DNA of 64,000 bases from assembly GCA_029378245.1 (NCBI GenBank), contig JARKIF010000004.1:620001-684000 (forward strand), written 5' to 3'. The translations under genes were made by a program, and so were the position numbers. A model generated the notes under the pieces. That model saw only the letters and a program-made list of their open reading frames with translations, was not told where the DNA came from and ran no database searches. Below, in pieces: positions 23,941 through 34,533 of this stretch. The stretch is from Roridomyces roridus (Eukaryota > Basidiomycota > Agaricomycetes > Agaricales > Mycenaceae). Numbering within the stretch: the stretch's first letter is position 1; every line of letters begins with the position of its first letter.

Positions 23941-25390
23941 GAATGGCCTCCATTTCGGAGGGCGGAAGTAAACTGACACCCAGGTGGAAGCAGGCGGGTG
24001 CCTTTGTCTAGGATGGAGAGAGAGTGCACCCGATAGCCATCATAATGCAGGCGGGGAGGTTGGGCGAGGGACGGGGGAAGGCGGGCGCGAGGCGCAGGAG
24101 TGCCAAGGTGGAGGAGCCCGGCCTGAAGCAGGGCCTTTCCAAAGGAGCAATCGGAATCTTGCCGAGAGAAGATTGTGGCCCTCGTCCAGGGAGACAAGAG
24201 TGCGGAGGCCATGGTGGCATCGTGTAAGTGCCAGAGAACTCAGGCATTCGTCTAGGCGACCGCAGAGTCGCCAGACGGGCGCCTGAGACGACGAGTGTTG
24301 AGCACACGGTGCTGCTTTCCGCGAGAACAGAAAGCGTCAAGAAGGCCGGCCGTACCAAGGAAGATGGATGGCCTGTTGCCAGATAGCGCTGATAGTCAGA
24401 ATCGTATAGGCACGGAGACGGTCCAAGCGTGAGAATGACGAGGATATCGGACAAGACAGGGTGCCTGACAACCGACCGACGAGCTCATTGAGCTTTAATT
24501 CGGGTGCTGCCTTCCACAAGAACAAAAGTACCATTAGATGCTCTATAGCTCGCCCGATCTATGGGGACATATGCCAGGGAGCGTTGAATGGCGCACGATG
24601 ACTAAAATGACGAGTTAGACGACGGCATGGAAGAGGGCCAAAACCACTTACCAGAGCCGATTAGGACGTCATAACTGAAGCTCTGGAGCTGAGGGTGTCC
24701 CCGGACTTGGCGGAGGGATACACAGGGCCCGTTCTGCGTCTGATGTCAGAGCTTGTCAGAGACGGGGCGGCTTCGAGGGAGAAAAGACGTGCCAGGCCAC
24801 CAGTGCTCGGGAATTGTCGCTGGATATTACTGTCGTGGTATGGGCAGCGACCTCCCGAGAGCGGCGACTATACACCACATCGGGAGAGCAGAAATCGCGT
24901 GGAATGCGAGGAAGGACGAAGGCGCTGCAAAGTACGGTTGTCGCGACAGCGGATAGACGGAGGACGGAGAACAGGTCGATTCGATGCAGCGTGGCTTGGA
25001 AGAAGAGTTTTGGCAAGATCAAAGACTCGGCTGCATCAGTCTTTTGACAAAGGAAGGAAGGAAGGAAGGAATGAATACACGGCACGGTCCCACGCAGGAA
25101 CGCCGGGGTCCAGGAATTATCCCGGTGTACACGCACTACCTAATTATTGTACACCATCGTCCCTGGGCCTCCACCATACTCCCTAGCCGAGCTCACGACA
25201 CGCCAACGCAACGCACACTCAACGGCCGCTGTAGAACTAGGAGAATGTGGGAGAAGCAAATAAAATTCATCGTCGATAGGCATATGCCTGCACATGGTCT
25301 ATCCTCCCCTGTACACGGGAACTAGATAGAAGATTTTTAGAACCTCGTACGCGAATTTTGCCACCATCGCAATCGTCGCCCTCGGATATA
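23941..25390. other. Gene-poor stretch; no gene supported
   Basis: Open frames here are short and show neither family marks nor believable splice chains. It contains a GGAA tandem repeat at about 25052-25070 and repeat R1 copy 2. Confidence 0.4.
25075..25135 (+). repeat. Dispersed repeat R1, copy 2
   Basis: Matches the minus strand of 11113-11170 over about 60 bases (ACACGGCACGGTCC...CGCCGG...CCAGGA-TTATCCCGGTGTAC), again beside a simple tandem repeat. Confidence 0.6.
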
Positions 25391-26081
25391 TCAGTGCGCA
25401 CAGAGACAGCACAACCTCCGTTCTCGTTCGAGACGGGGGTGAGCGTGGTCTACGTAGCGCAACACCTCCACTCCCAGCTGGTGAGTTGACATGAGGATAG
25501 AAGAGACGGCCTCCCTGTGAGATTGTGTCGGCACCATGGATAGGTAATGCCGCATCGTTGCAGTCACTTGTGCGGGGGGTTTGTTCTTCTGAGGTTCTAA
25601 TCTTCCTCTTAGTAGATAGAGCTTGTGCGACGTGTCCACGAGAGCCTGGAGCCATTGTAGACAGCATTTTTCCAGGAGCTCTGAGTACTTCTCGACTTCC
25701 TCGTGTGTTGTATCGTGCGTGAGCGGTAGCGGTGGGCAGGCGAACGGTAAGCGTGAGATTGCTGTGGCCAAGTCCTTTGCCCACGATCGCTTCCTTGGGA
25801 ATTTTGCAGCCAGTTCGATTGAGCTGTCCAGCGCCGCGCGAGCATACGAAGAACGGGGAAGTTTTAATAAGTACGCTAGGTACCCGAGGAGCACCCGAAC
25901 ACGCCGAGGGCGCAGGGGCATGATACCTGTCTCCGTGAATAAGACAGCCACAGTGGATCTCGAGTGTACATTGAGCATTTGCCTCAGAAAGTTCAGTTGA
26001 ATCTTGAGGAGCGGCTTCACGTGTAAAGATCTTGCGACCTTGTTGGGCTTGGCAGCTTGTGGCACAAGCTCGCAAGGTCAA
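25391..26081 (-). mobile_element. LINE (non-LTR retrotransposon) remnant, C-terminal part of the reverse transcriptase polyprotein
   Basis: The translated stretch LLKIQLNFLRQMLNVHSRSTV followed by AVLFTETGIMPLRPRRVRVL, then LPRSSYARAALDSSIELA, YLLRGRLEPQ, MRHYLSMVPTQSHREA and RRLCCLCAH matches the region after the catalytic core in basidiomycete LINE polyproteins, as I remember them. Endonuclease and RT active-site regions are absent and the zinc-knuckle tail is decayed, so this is a dead fragment. No target duplication or poly(A) tail is recognised. Confidence 0.7.
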
Positions 26082-26212
26082 AGCGAGGGTTGAAATCGCA
26101 GAAATGGTTGAAAGTGGGGCTGAAAAAAAGTATTAGTGATGGAGGAGATACACCCAGAGGCAATGGATGCATGTACCAGTCAAATCCAGGGTCAAAGGAA
26201 ATAAATCTGTGT

Positions 26213-26260
26213 GGTCCGATGGGAGTCGAACGAGGGACCTTGCGAGTTTCAGGACCTGGC
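26213..26260 (-). repeat. tRNA-like B-box remnant upstream of the F-box array
   Basis: The minus strand reads AGGTCCCTCGTTCGACTCCC, a good B-box, and matches the tRNA-like sequence in the TIR element at about 29.90 kb. No full tRNA can be folded. Confidence 0.4.
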
Positions 26261-26387
26261 TTGTGAGCTTGCGGGCTTGCGCAGATTTGGCGGGCGCTTG
26301 CGGGCTTGAATGACCTTGTACAAGGTCACAAGCTACATGTCAAAAGTCTGATGACTGCAATTTGCGACTCTTTGACCAAACACCACC

Positions 26388-28136
26388 ATGGACGATCCTG
26401 CAAAGGCAGCTCGAGCAGCAGATCGCGCACGGATCGCCGCACTAGACGCCGAAATCCACGAGCTTCAGCAACGGATTCACGCGCTGCAGACGGAGCAGAA
26501 ATCCTGCCAACAACGATTGGACGCGTACAAGTATCCGGTCCTCACACTCCCGAACGAAATCACATCCGAAATCTTTGTCCATTTCCTGCCGGCATATCCC
26601 AAATATCCGCAATTGACGGGACTTGACTCGCCGTCATCCCTCACACATATCTGCCGCAAGTGGAGGGACATAGCCAAGGCTACCCCAAAGCTCTGGCGGG
26701 CCATCTCGACTACGATCTACACAGCTAATCAAGCTGAGCAGACTCGGGTCGTGCAGACCTGGCTGGCGAAGTCTGGATCTTGTCCACTTTCGATCCAAAT
26801 GGGCTCGTTTGATACAGAGTGTTTTCTGGCACTTCTTCTACACCGCGAATGTTGGCAGTATGTGCAGCTGGACCTTGCGGTCGAGGATGTGGCTCTAGTG
26901 ATGGGTGGGTCCGGTTCAAAGAAGTGGTTCGAACCTGAACTGAACCGAACCGAACGCCCGTTCAGCGTTCAGGTTCGGTATTTTGCTGAACCTGAACGCA
27001 AGGTTCGGTTCAGCGTTCGAGCGGGAGCTCGCACGTTCGAACACGAACGCGAAATTGAACGTGAAGGCCGTCATATTGGGACTTTTACTGCAATTCCAAG
27101 TGAATTACCACCTGGAGAGTTGACAGCAGAATGGCAACACTCACCAACCGAGCTCTCATTGGACCAGAACCCAAGTCACAGACTCTGGTGGGTTGGCGCC
27201 GGCTGTCTGATTGGTCTTGATGGCGCATCATAGCGGCGCGACTCGTACTCTATGGCGATGTGCACAGAGGATTGCAGTGGGTGCTTTGTCTGAGCTAGTG
27301 AGTGCTTCTCCGACTACATTTGAGCCTCACCTCATTGCAAATTCTGCTTGGATTATAGCCGGGAAAATCCGGGGTTCGAACGCGTTCGAACGCCGAACTG
27401 AACGTGGACGCGCGTTCAGGTTCAAGGTTCAGGAGTTCGCTGAACCGAACGCTACGTTCGCGTTCGGCGTTCAGCGAAAAGGGTCTCGAACGCGAACTGA
27501 ACCGAACCGACCCATCACTATGTGGCTCTCATCAAGGGCCCAATGCCACTCCTCGAAAGCCTGTTTCTCAATGTCAAGGACAGACGCTACAGCCATCCCG
27601 CTACGACCGCCGATGACTTTCCCCGCCTGCGGACAGTTGGGCTCGACGCTGCCGATCATGGGAATTGGTTACCCATCTTTCAACTCACGGCCTTGACCTT
27701 TGAAGACGTGGACTCAGCCAACTATTATCTCCCCATTCTCCGAGAGGCGGTCAATTTGGTCACATTATATCTAATTGACTGTGAAACAGATGTACCTCCC
27801 CAGAGCAGCGTCAAACTTGACCGATTAGAAATGCTTGTCCTCGGTGGCTCTTACGTGGAGGGTGTTGCCAGCCAGATATTCGAAGCATTCACCTTCCCCG
27901 CGCTCCATACACTCCATATATCTGCGCAACTCTTGGGCAAGGACCCCAAGGGCTTGCTTACACCCTTCATTACCCGCTCCGGATGCAAAATACAGGAACT
28001 CCTCGTCACCGGGGTGTGTGATTTCTTCGAGGAGTCCTTTCATGCCGCATTTCCCTCCATCCCGAACATTACTTTTGATGCCGAATATGATTGGTACACG
28101 GAGGAGCAGAGGGAACTCCAGAGGGGATTTGTCTGA
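26388..28136 (+). pseudogene. F-box family copy 1, split by a hAT-like MITE
   Basis: Member of the local F-box family: coiled coil (AARAADRARIAALDAEIHELQQRI), F-box (YPVLTLPNEITSEIFVHFLP...SLTHICRKWRDIAKATPKLW), then LRR-like repeats. The gene is cut after VEDVAL by M3 (26896-27520). The interrupted second half resumes at 27521 (GPMPLLESLFLNVKD) and runs to the family C-terminus (FPSIPNITFDAEYDWYTEE) at 28136. Insert plus target duplication is 633 nt, so the frame is kept, but a stop inside the element (27231-27233) ends translation after 281 residues. The product would keep the F-box but lose most of the substrate-binding part. Confidence 0.85.
26896..27520. mobile_element. hAT-like MITE M3 (625 bp) in F-box copy 1
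   Basis: Terminal inverted repeats TAGTGATGGGT (11 bp exact, then imperfect), exact 8-bp target duplication TGTGGCTC (26888-26895 and 27521-27528). Both ends are filled with GAACCGAAC, CGTTCAGG and CGTTCGAACG words. No transposase. The empty site can be read from the intact paralogues (GTGGCTCTCATCAAGG). Confidence 0.92.
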
Positions 28137-29899
28137 TTCCCAGTTAGACTGGTGGGCCATTTCAGCTTTGCTTCCAAGCTTATTTTCTCATCCACTTTGG
28201 CAGAATTGTCTCAACATCAAGTGCAGACCACGCTCGAAGTATCGTACCTTTTAAAATCCTAAATCCCACTTCTTTCTCGAAAATTCTGTGGGCGAATATA
28301 ATCAACCCATACTCCTGTGAAGCCCCTTGTCTTTTTGTGCGCGCGGTCTTGACAGTATGCAAATGATGCATATTCCTTGAACTTGACTGCAACTTGCCAA
28401 AAGTTCAAGCCAAGATTTTGGCTGCTTCCCCTTGATTGAGCCTGCGTTTGACCTACGGTAATAGGTTATCGAGCAATGTGTTTGGTCAGTGGTTTGCCCA
28501 AATTGCAGGAGTTCGGGTGAGCTGGGACGGATCAGACGCTTGACGGCCGGGTGCAATTGTGCCACTTGACCGCGACCACCACGCTCGACACCACATGAAC
28601 CACCCCGATCCCAAAGCCGCTCGAGCAGCAGATCGTGCACGCGTTGTCGTCATAGACGCCAAGATTCACCAGCTGGAGCAACGCATTCACGCGCTGCAGA
28701 CGGAGCTGGAATCTTGCCAGGAACGATTGGACACATACAAATACCCAGTCCTCACCCTTCCCAACGAAATCGTCTCCGAAATATTTATGCATTTCCTGCC
28801 GCCGTATCCCACATGCCCACGATTGGCAGGACTTGGGTTGCCGACGTCCCTCACCCACATTTGTCGCGAGTGGCGGGAGATAGCCTTGGCTACCCCAAAG
28901 CTCTGGCAAGCCTTCTGCACTGTCTACACGGCTAATAAGGCCGAGCAGACTCGGGTCATGGAGACCTGGCTGGACAGGTCGGGATCCTGTCCACTTTCGA
29001 TCCAAATGGGCTCGTCCGATGACGAGTGTTTTTTGGCACTTGTTCTACACCGCCAACGTTGGGAGCACGTACATTTGGACCTTGAGGCCAAGGAAATAGC
29101 TCTTATCAAGGGCCAAATGCCCCTCCTTCAAAGCCTGTCTCTCGATGTCCAGCAGCTGCATTACACCCATCCCGCTACAACCGCTGACGACTTTCCTCGC
29201 CTTCGAGCAGCTGTGCTCCACTGCGCCAGTCATGGAAATTGGCTGCCCGTCTTTCAACTCACGTCCTTGACCTTTGAAGACGTGTCAGAGGCCAACTATT
29301 ACCTTCCCCTTCTCCAAGAGGCGGTCAATTTGGTCTGCTTACATCTGATCGACTGCGATACCAATATACCTTCACCAAACAGCGTTAAACTAGACCGATT
29401 GGAAACACTGTCCCTCGTAAACGACTACTTGGACGGTGACGCCAGCCAGATATGCAGGATGTTCACCCTTCCCGCTCCATACATTACATGTATCTGGGGA
29501 CCTCTTGGGCGAGGACCCCGCATCAGGAAACACCTCCCCAGGTATTTTTGGCACATTTTGCCAAAATTTGCCAAAAATATTGAGAATAGCTGAATATCCG
29601 AAGAATGAGCAAGAATATGTTAGTCCCAACAAAAATACCAAAACTTTTGGCACTTTTGGAGTGGATATTGGCATTGGTTGAACCTTGCCAACAGAGCAGA
29701 AGTGAAGAATGAAGCAGAGGGGGAACATTGCATCTCAGTGGGAGCAAAACATTCACCATCAGCTCTGCCCACTGATTGTTGATCAGGAACAGTCAGGCAC
29801 AGCTGATAATCAATGACTGACAGGAACTTACAGAAGTGATTGGGATCTCAGTAGCTAAGGCTATTTTATTTAAATGACAAGGATAATTAAATGATGTTT

Positions 29900-29990
29900 C
29901 AAAGGGGAGTCAAACGAGGGACCTCCTGTAAAAGGTACAGACAACACAAAGGGGGAAGCTTACTACTACACTACAATAGAGACATGAGTC
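29900..29990 (-). repeat. tRNA-like segment inside element H
   Basis: The minus strand has an exact A-box (TAGTGTAGTAG) and a near B-box (GTTTGACTCC) about 55 bases later, in the order of a tRNA or SINE head. No acceptor stem closes. It is related to 26213-26260. Confidence 0.4.
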
Positions 29991-30005
29991 TGGCAATCTT
30001 AGCTC

Positions 30006-30740
30006 TGTTAGGTGCCGGATCCGAGGCTGACTGGAATCCCGGATAAGGACGACCGGAGTAAGAATGACCGGAACTCCGGGACGAAGGACTCCGGAGAGGG
30101 ACGAAAAGTCGGAGGAGGGAGATGGAGTCCAACCGGTGACACCACAAAGACCCAGGGTGACCGGGTTCCCTACGCTACTTCCAAGGGAAGCAATCCGGAC
30201 GAGACGAGAAAGGAGGAGAGGAGGGCTCGGAGCAGCCAAGGTCGATTAGACCAGGAACGTTAATATTCCAACTGCCGTACCGAGTACAAAAGGAAAGTCT
30301 TATATACTAAGTGTGAGAGATATTTGTCAAGACACTAAAATAGACTTGAGAACGGACATAACCGGGCTAAGTGGATATAAGGTGATTAAGCCCGCACGGA
30401 GTGATCAAGTGGATGTCACTCTAGAGCATGTCAGATGAATATCCTGTCAAGGTTCCTTTTTCATGTGATTAACCAAAATACCCGGTGTAGTCCGAGAAGC
30501 AGGACTCGGCCTGACAGATGGGATGGATCCGGAGTTGGGTCAAAGGAACCGGAACTCCGGTCAAAGGAACCGGAGTCCGGAGTTTGGATGAAGTTGGAAC
30601 GGGACGTAACAAATTGAGGAAGGGCAAAAGTCCGAACGAGGACCGGAGTCCGGTCAAGATTGATCCGGGATTGTTGGAGCCGGAACCGGAGTTGGGTCAA
30701 AATTGGTCCGGAGTTGGTGAGAATGGAACGGGACGTAACA
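30006..30740. mobile_element. Solo LTR S1 (735 bp) nested in element H
   Basis: Begins TGTTAGG and ends CGTAACA (TGTTA/TAACA short inverted ends), with an exact 5-bp target duplication AGCTC (30001-30005 and 30741-30745). The interior is rich in GACCGGAGTCCGG-type words; ACGGGACGTAACAA occurs twice. No internal gag/pol, so it is a solo LTR left by recombination. Confidence 0.8.
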
Positions 30741-31761
30741 AGCTCCCATGATGTGACCCCATGAGTCCAACAGTATTATGCACCAACAGAAGAGCACTCA
30801 GGGATGGGCTTAGTGAGAGATGAAAGCCAATCAAGGGCAGATGTGCCTCCACTTCATAGTCCAAAGAGACTGATCTTGTTTGAGGTGCACCACAAACTCT
30901 ATACCAGAAGACTGAGGTGAGTTGGTGACCTGGAATACAAGACTTCCTGGCTGTGGATGGATGACTAGAAAGTTTGGCAAATTTGCTGAAACATACCTCA
31001 AAATATCTGGCCCACCAAAAAAAGTTTGGCCAGTTTGCTGAGAAATACCTCGAAATTTCTGGCTCCCCAAAAAAAGTTGTGATATTTTTGCAAAGCTTTC
31101 AGAAGTTTTGGTGGACAAGCTCTGGTCAGTTGGAATTGGTACTTTATACAGGTGTACAGCAGCTACCTTTAATGTACTGCATTTTGATCAGGTTCCCAAT
31201 GTCATACTGATGAAAAGCAAAATCTCCATTTTGGAAACTTTGTCAACATTGGGCAAAAGTTTCGAGAATGACTGCAAAATATTTGAGCTGCGAGATATTT
31301 TTGAAAGATTTGCGATAAAATATCCAGGGAGGTTTTTCCTGATGCGAGGGCTTGCTTACACCCTTCATCGCCCGGTCCGGATGCAAATTGCAACACATTG
31401 TCATCACCGGGGTGCACTATTTCTCCCAAGAATCCTTTCGTGCCGCCTTTCCCTCCATCCCGAACATCACTTTCGATAGCACGTATGGTTGGTACACCGA
31501 GGAGAAAAGGGAACTCCGACGGAGGGGATTCACCTGATATCAGAGGCGAGTTCACTTCGTTGTCCTACTTCCAAGCTTATTTTGTCATCCAGGTTGGCAG
31601 CGTCTCAACATCAAGGTCACACCGCGCCCGGAGTATCGTACATACTTACCTTTTGAAAAGTCCCAAAGTTCAAATCCCACTTGTTGCTCGTAGATTCCAT
31701 GCGCGAATCTCGAAGATTCCTTCTCTTTCCTTTGCCGTTGACTCAATGAAGAGGCACGACA

Positions 31762-32249
31762 GTTTTAGTAGCGTTAGGCGTCATCACGCCTAACGATCAC
31801 TCTTTGATACCTAACATTTTTCGGTTGCCATGTGATTTGCAGCCTGTCCATCAACTGCCAAGAGTTTTTTTGAGACTCAGAATCCACCGTGAGTGGTGGT
31901 TAGACTCTGTTAGGTTAGGTTGCACAAGACACTTGAGTGGTTCCAAATCAGTGTTTTTCCCCCCCATTTTCGTCTGTGAATGAAGAACTCAGAATCCACT
32001 GTGAGTGGCGGTTAGACTCAGTTAGGTTAGGTTGGGCAAGATGCTTGAGTGGCCCCAAATCAGTCCTCTCCCCCCCTTTTTCGTCTGTGAATGCAAGGAC
32101 TCATGAGGGCAGAATCCAGATATACAGTGACTCGTGAGGTAAGCAGAGAGCCGAGCACATGCCAAGGCAATGCCAAGGATAGGCGTCTTGCTGATCTTAG
32201 GCATCGACCAGATCATTAGGCGCCATCAGACGCCTAACGCTACTAAAGT
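31762..32249. mobile_element. TIR element (about 490 bp) with an internal tandem duplication
   Basis: Left TTTTAGTAGCGTTAGGCGTC and right GACGCCTAACGCTACTAAA are inverted copies, with further inverted matches inside. Two direct copies of a block of about 110 bp (ACTCAGAATCCAC-GTGAGTGG...TTCGTCTGTGAATG) occupy the middle. I cannot fix a target duplication, so the superfamily is open. It lies between F-box copy 2 and the next fragment. Confidence 0.7.
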
Positions 32250-32507
32250 GGTATAGCCTCCTCAATGAAGCACCTTGTCTTTTGTACATGCGCGCGGTCT
32301 TGACAGTCTGCTAATCTCAACCCAAAAATTTGGTTTCTTGCCCTTGATCGAGCCTGCGTTGGACCTATGGTGATAGGTTGTCGAATGCGTTTGGTTAGTG
32401 GTTTGCGCAAATTGCAGGAGTTCGGGCGGGCTGGGACGGATCAGAGGCTTGACGGTCGGGTGCAATTGTGCCGCTTGACCGGAACCACCACGCTCGACAC
32501 GGCCCAT

Positions 32508-32613
32508 GAACCAGCGATATTCAAAGGCTCGAGGGCCAGATCGCGCGCGCATTGTTGCAACAGACGCGCAGGTTCACGAGCCTCAACAATCCGGAAGCAT
32601 ATTATTCCAACTT
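32508..32613 (+). pseudogene. F-box family 5' fragment
   Basis: Only the start region is left (MNQRYSKARGPDRARIVATD, equivalent to the coiled-coil start of the family), preceded by the same upstream sequence as copy 2 (CCACCACGCTCGACAC). The copia-type element follows directly. No F-box homology resumes after 34122, so the rest was lost. Confidence 0.7.
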
Positions 32614-34117
32614 TGTTGGAATATGAGCGGCATTCGGCCACATGCCCGACAGACAATATTCGGGACTGTGCCGGGGCTGTGTAGACTACGGACTGCGGGC
32701 TACGGACTGCGCCGCAGCATGCTATTTAGTATATATACTGTAGCTAGAGTGGGGGAATTCCCCACGAGCTTGTACCCAGAAGGCCTCACGGCCATCGTGT
32801 AAATCTTATCTATTGAACGGAATACTCGCGGATCGAACTCCGCATCGACGAAAGCCAACACAAGCTCGTAGATTTACACGAACACTACTTGGATTCTCTT
32901 TGCATTCTCATATCGGACACTACGAATTATCTGGACTATGACCACCAACACGAATTCGCTGCTGAACTCTGTTCCGAAACTCAACGGACAGAATTACCAT
33001 GATTGGAAATTTGCCATGTCGATGGTATTGCGCCGCTCAGGATGTTGGGATGTTATTAGCGGGCAGGTTGTCGCGAAGAGCACCAGAGATGCCCAGAACG
33101 CATGGAACCTCAAAGCCGAAGAAGGATACACGGCTATTGGTTTGACCATCGAGCCCAATCAGTACCAGTATATTCGGGACTGCACCAACGGCGTCGAGGC
33201 ATGGAAAGCCTTGCAGAAGATCTACGAGAAGAACAGCCGTGCGAATCGCATCGCCTTGAAGTGCCAATTTTATGGTTTCGTCCACGACCCGGAACGCCCA
33301 ATCCAGGAGTATATTACTGGAATCACGGACCTTGCCACACGACTCAAAGCTATTGGGGTCAAATTGGAGGATGCGGATATTATGGACGTGTTGTTGTTCA
33401 ATTTGGACGCAACTTGGTTGAATATTGCGGCCACACTATGTGCCACCACAGATGAATTGAATGTCGTCGCAGACATTACAGGAGGGCTACTTGATGAAGA
33501 AGGAAGACGTGGAGGCCCCGAGCAGAACACCACCGAGTCCTCGAACTTCGCATCCGAATTTTGAACGGCTGCTACGCTCAGAGGGAGCACCACGGGAATT
33601 GGATAGGCATCGGCATCGACACAAGGACATGGAATCCCGATCGAACTCGGGAGAAGAAGAAGACACTCGATTGAATTCGAGCGCAATTGATCCGATTGAA
33701 CTCGGGTTGAGTCGGTGTGATTGCCGACACACAGGCTTGCGTGATGGCTGCCTGGAACTGGGTCTTGCGTGATGGCTGACCCGAATCGGAGCTTGAAGTC
33801 TCCCGGTTGGAATTGAAGGATTTGTTGAAGGTATTTGGAATTACGGCCATGTGTGCCGATTGAGAGGGAGTGTTGGAATATGAGCGGCATTCGGCCACAT
33901 GCCCGATGGACAATATTCGGGACTGTGCCGGGGCTGCATAGACTACGGACTGCGGGCTACGGACTGCGCCACAGCATGCTATTTAGTATATATACTGTAG
34001 CTAGAGTGGGGGAATTCCCCACGAGCTTGTACTCAGAAGGCCTCACGGCCATCGTGTAAATCTTATCTATTGAACGGAATACTCGCGGATCGAACTCCGC
34101 ATCGACGAAAGCCAACA
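32614..34117 (+). mobile_element. Ty1/copia-type LTR element, gag only
   Basis: Two 247-bp LTRs (32614-32860 and 33871-34117), TGTTGG...CCAACA, flanked by an exact 5-bp target duplication AACTT (32609-32613 and 34118-34122). A purine tract (TTGAGAGGGAG) precedes the right LTR. The roughly 1-kb interior encodes a gag-like protein but no protease, integrase or RT, so it is a non-autonomous deletion derivative. The LTRs differ at 6 positions, all transitions. Each LTR carries TATATATA near its middle. Confidence 0.92.
32938..33564 (+). CDS. Copia-type gag protein of the non-autonomous LTR element
   Basis: 208 residues, MTTNTNSLLNSVPKLNGQNY then HDWKFAMSMVLRRSGCWDVI, the usual opening of copia gag (DUF4219/UBN2 type), with ANRIALKCQFYGF and EYITGITDLATRLKAIG typical of the UBN2 region. 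The CCHC zinc knuckle expected after this part is missing; the frame stops after SSNFASEF. It may supply capsid or simply be a leftover. Confidence 0.8.
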   Translation: MTTNTNSLLNSVPKLNGQNYHDWKFAMSMVLRRSGCWDVISGQVVAKSTRDAQNAWNLKAEEGYTAIGLTIEPNQYQYIRDCTNGVEAWKALQKIYEKNSRANRIALKCQFYGFVHDPERPIQEYITGITDLATRLKAIGVKLEDADIMDVLLFNLDATWLNIAATLCATTDELNVVADITGGLLDEEGRRGGPEQNTTESSNFASEF

Positions 34118-34196
34118 AACTTCCCTCGTTGCCCTCGCAGATACTGGGAGGCTCACCGATGTGATACGTAAGAGGAAGGAATTATGAATGACAATA

Positions 34197-34533
34197 GGTG
34201 CGTTCAAAGTTAAAATTTGACCCGGTGTGCAACGGGTTGTGCAACGGGTTTTTGGTTTTCTCAACGACTGTCGCACCGGGTTTTTTGGATGGTGCGTTCA
34301 AAGTTAAAACCTGTTGTGATGGCTGGTTTGACAGCGCCTAAGAAGCGCTACCCGCTGATTCGGTGATTACCAACGAAGGAACTCGGCAGAAACCCATCAC
34401 AACGGGTTTTGGCCACAACGGGTTTCGCTCACCGGATAAAAAGTCGGTGAGGAAAAAACCCGGTGTGAAGAACCCGGTGTGAAATCCGCAACGGATTCCA
34501 CACCGGGTCCGCCTCGTCAACTTTGAACGCACC
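34197..34533. mobile_element. TIR element (337 bp) with TA flanks
   Basis: Inverted ends GGTGCGTTCAAAGTT / AACTTTGAACGCACC flanked by TA on both sides (34195-34196 and 34534-34535), as in Tc1/mariner; an AAT triplet read is also possible. An internal copy of the left end (GGTGCGTTCAAAGTTAAAAC, from 34291) suggests a composite or rearranged element. The interior is rich in ACCCGGTGTG and CAACGGGTT words. Non-coding. Confidence 0.7.

Larger units (their letters stand above)
29521..31344. mobile_element. TIR DNA element H (about 1.8 kb, nested solo LTR) of unassigned superfamily
   Basis: Ends are inverted repeats CATCAGGAAA(C/A)ACCTCCC..., about 25 bp with few mismatches. The only flank duplication is 2 bp (CG at 29519-29520 and 31345-31346); alternatively the element includes the G/C and has none. 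Interior AT-rich words (TTTGGCAAATTTGCTGA, ATATTTTTG) recur near both ends. About 1,084 bp remain after removing the nested LTR. It has no coding region. A short target duplication would suit CACTA/Plavaka-type elements, but no CAC terminus is seen, so I leave it unassigned. Confidence 0.7.
28595..31537 (+). pseudogene. F-box family copy 2, split by a TIR element carrying a solo LTR
   Basis: Reads from MNHPDPKAARAADRARVVVI through coiled coil, F-box (TLPNEIVSEIFMHFLPPYP) and LRR-like part up to GRGP at 29520. It resumes at 31345 with the family C-terminus (RSGCKLQHIVITGVHYF, AAFPSIPNITFDSTYGWYTEE) and ends at 31537. The 1,824-bp interruption ends the frame at 29593 in element DNA. The remaining halves are otherwise clean, so the insertion looks like the main lesion. 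Confidence 0.85.

Noticed and set aside
29900..29990. Functional tRNA gene
   Set aside because: A- and B-boxes are present but no cloverleaf can be drawn; more likely a SINE-like remnant in element H.
31908..32030. Telomere-like GTTAGGTTAGGTT strings
   Set aside because: Only two short occurrences, each part of the 110-bp tandem block in a TIR element; not a telomeric array.
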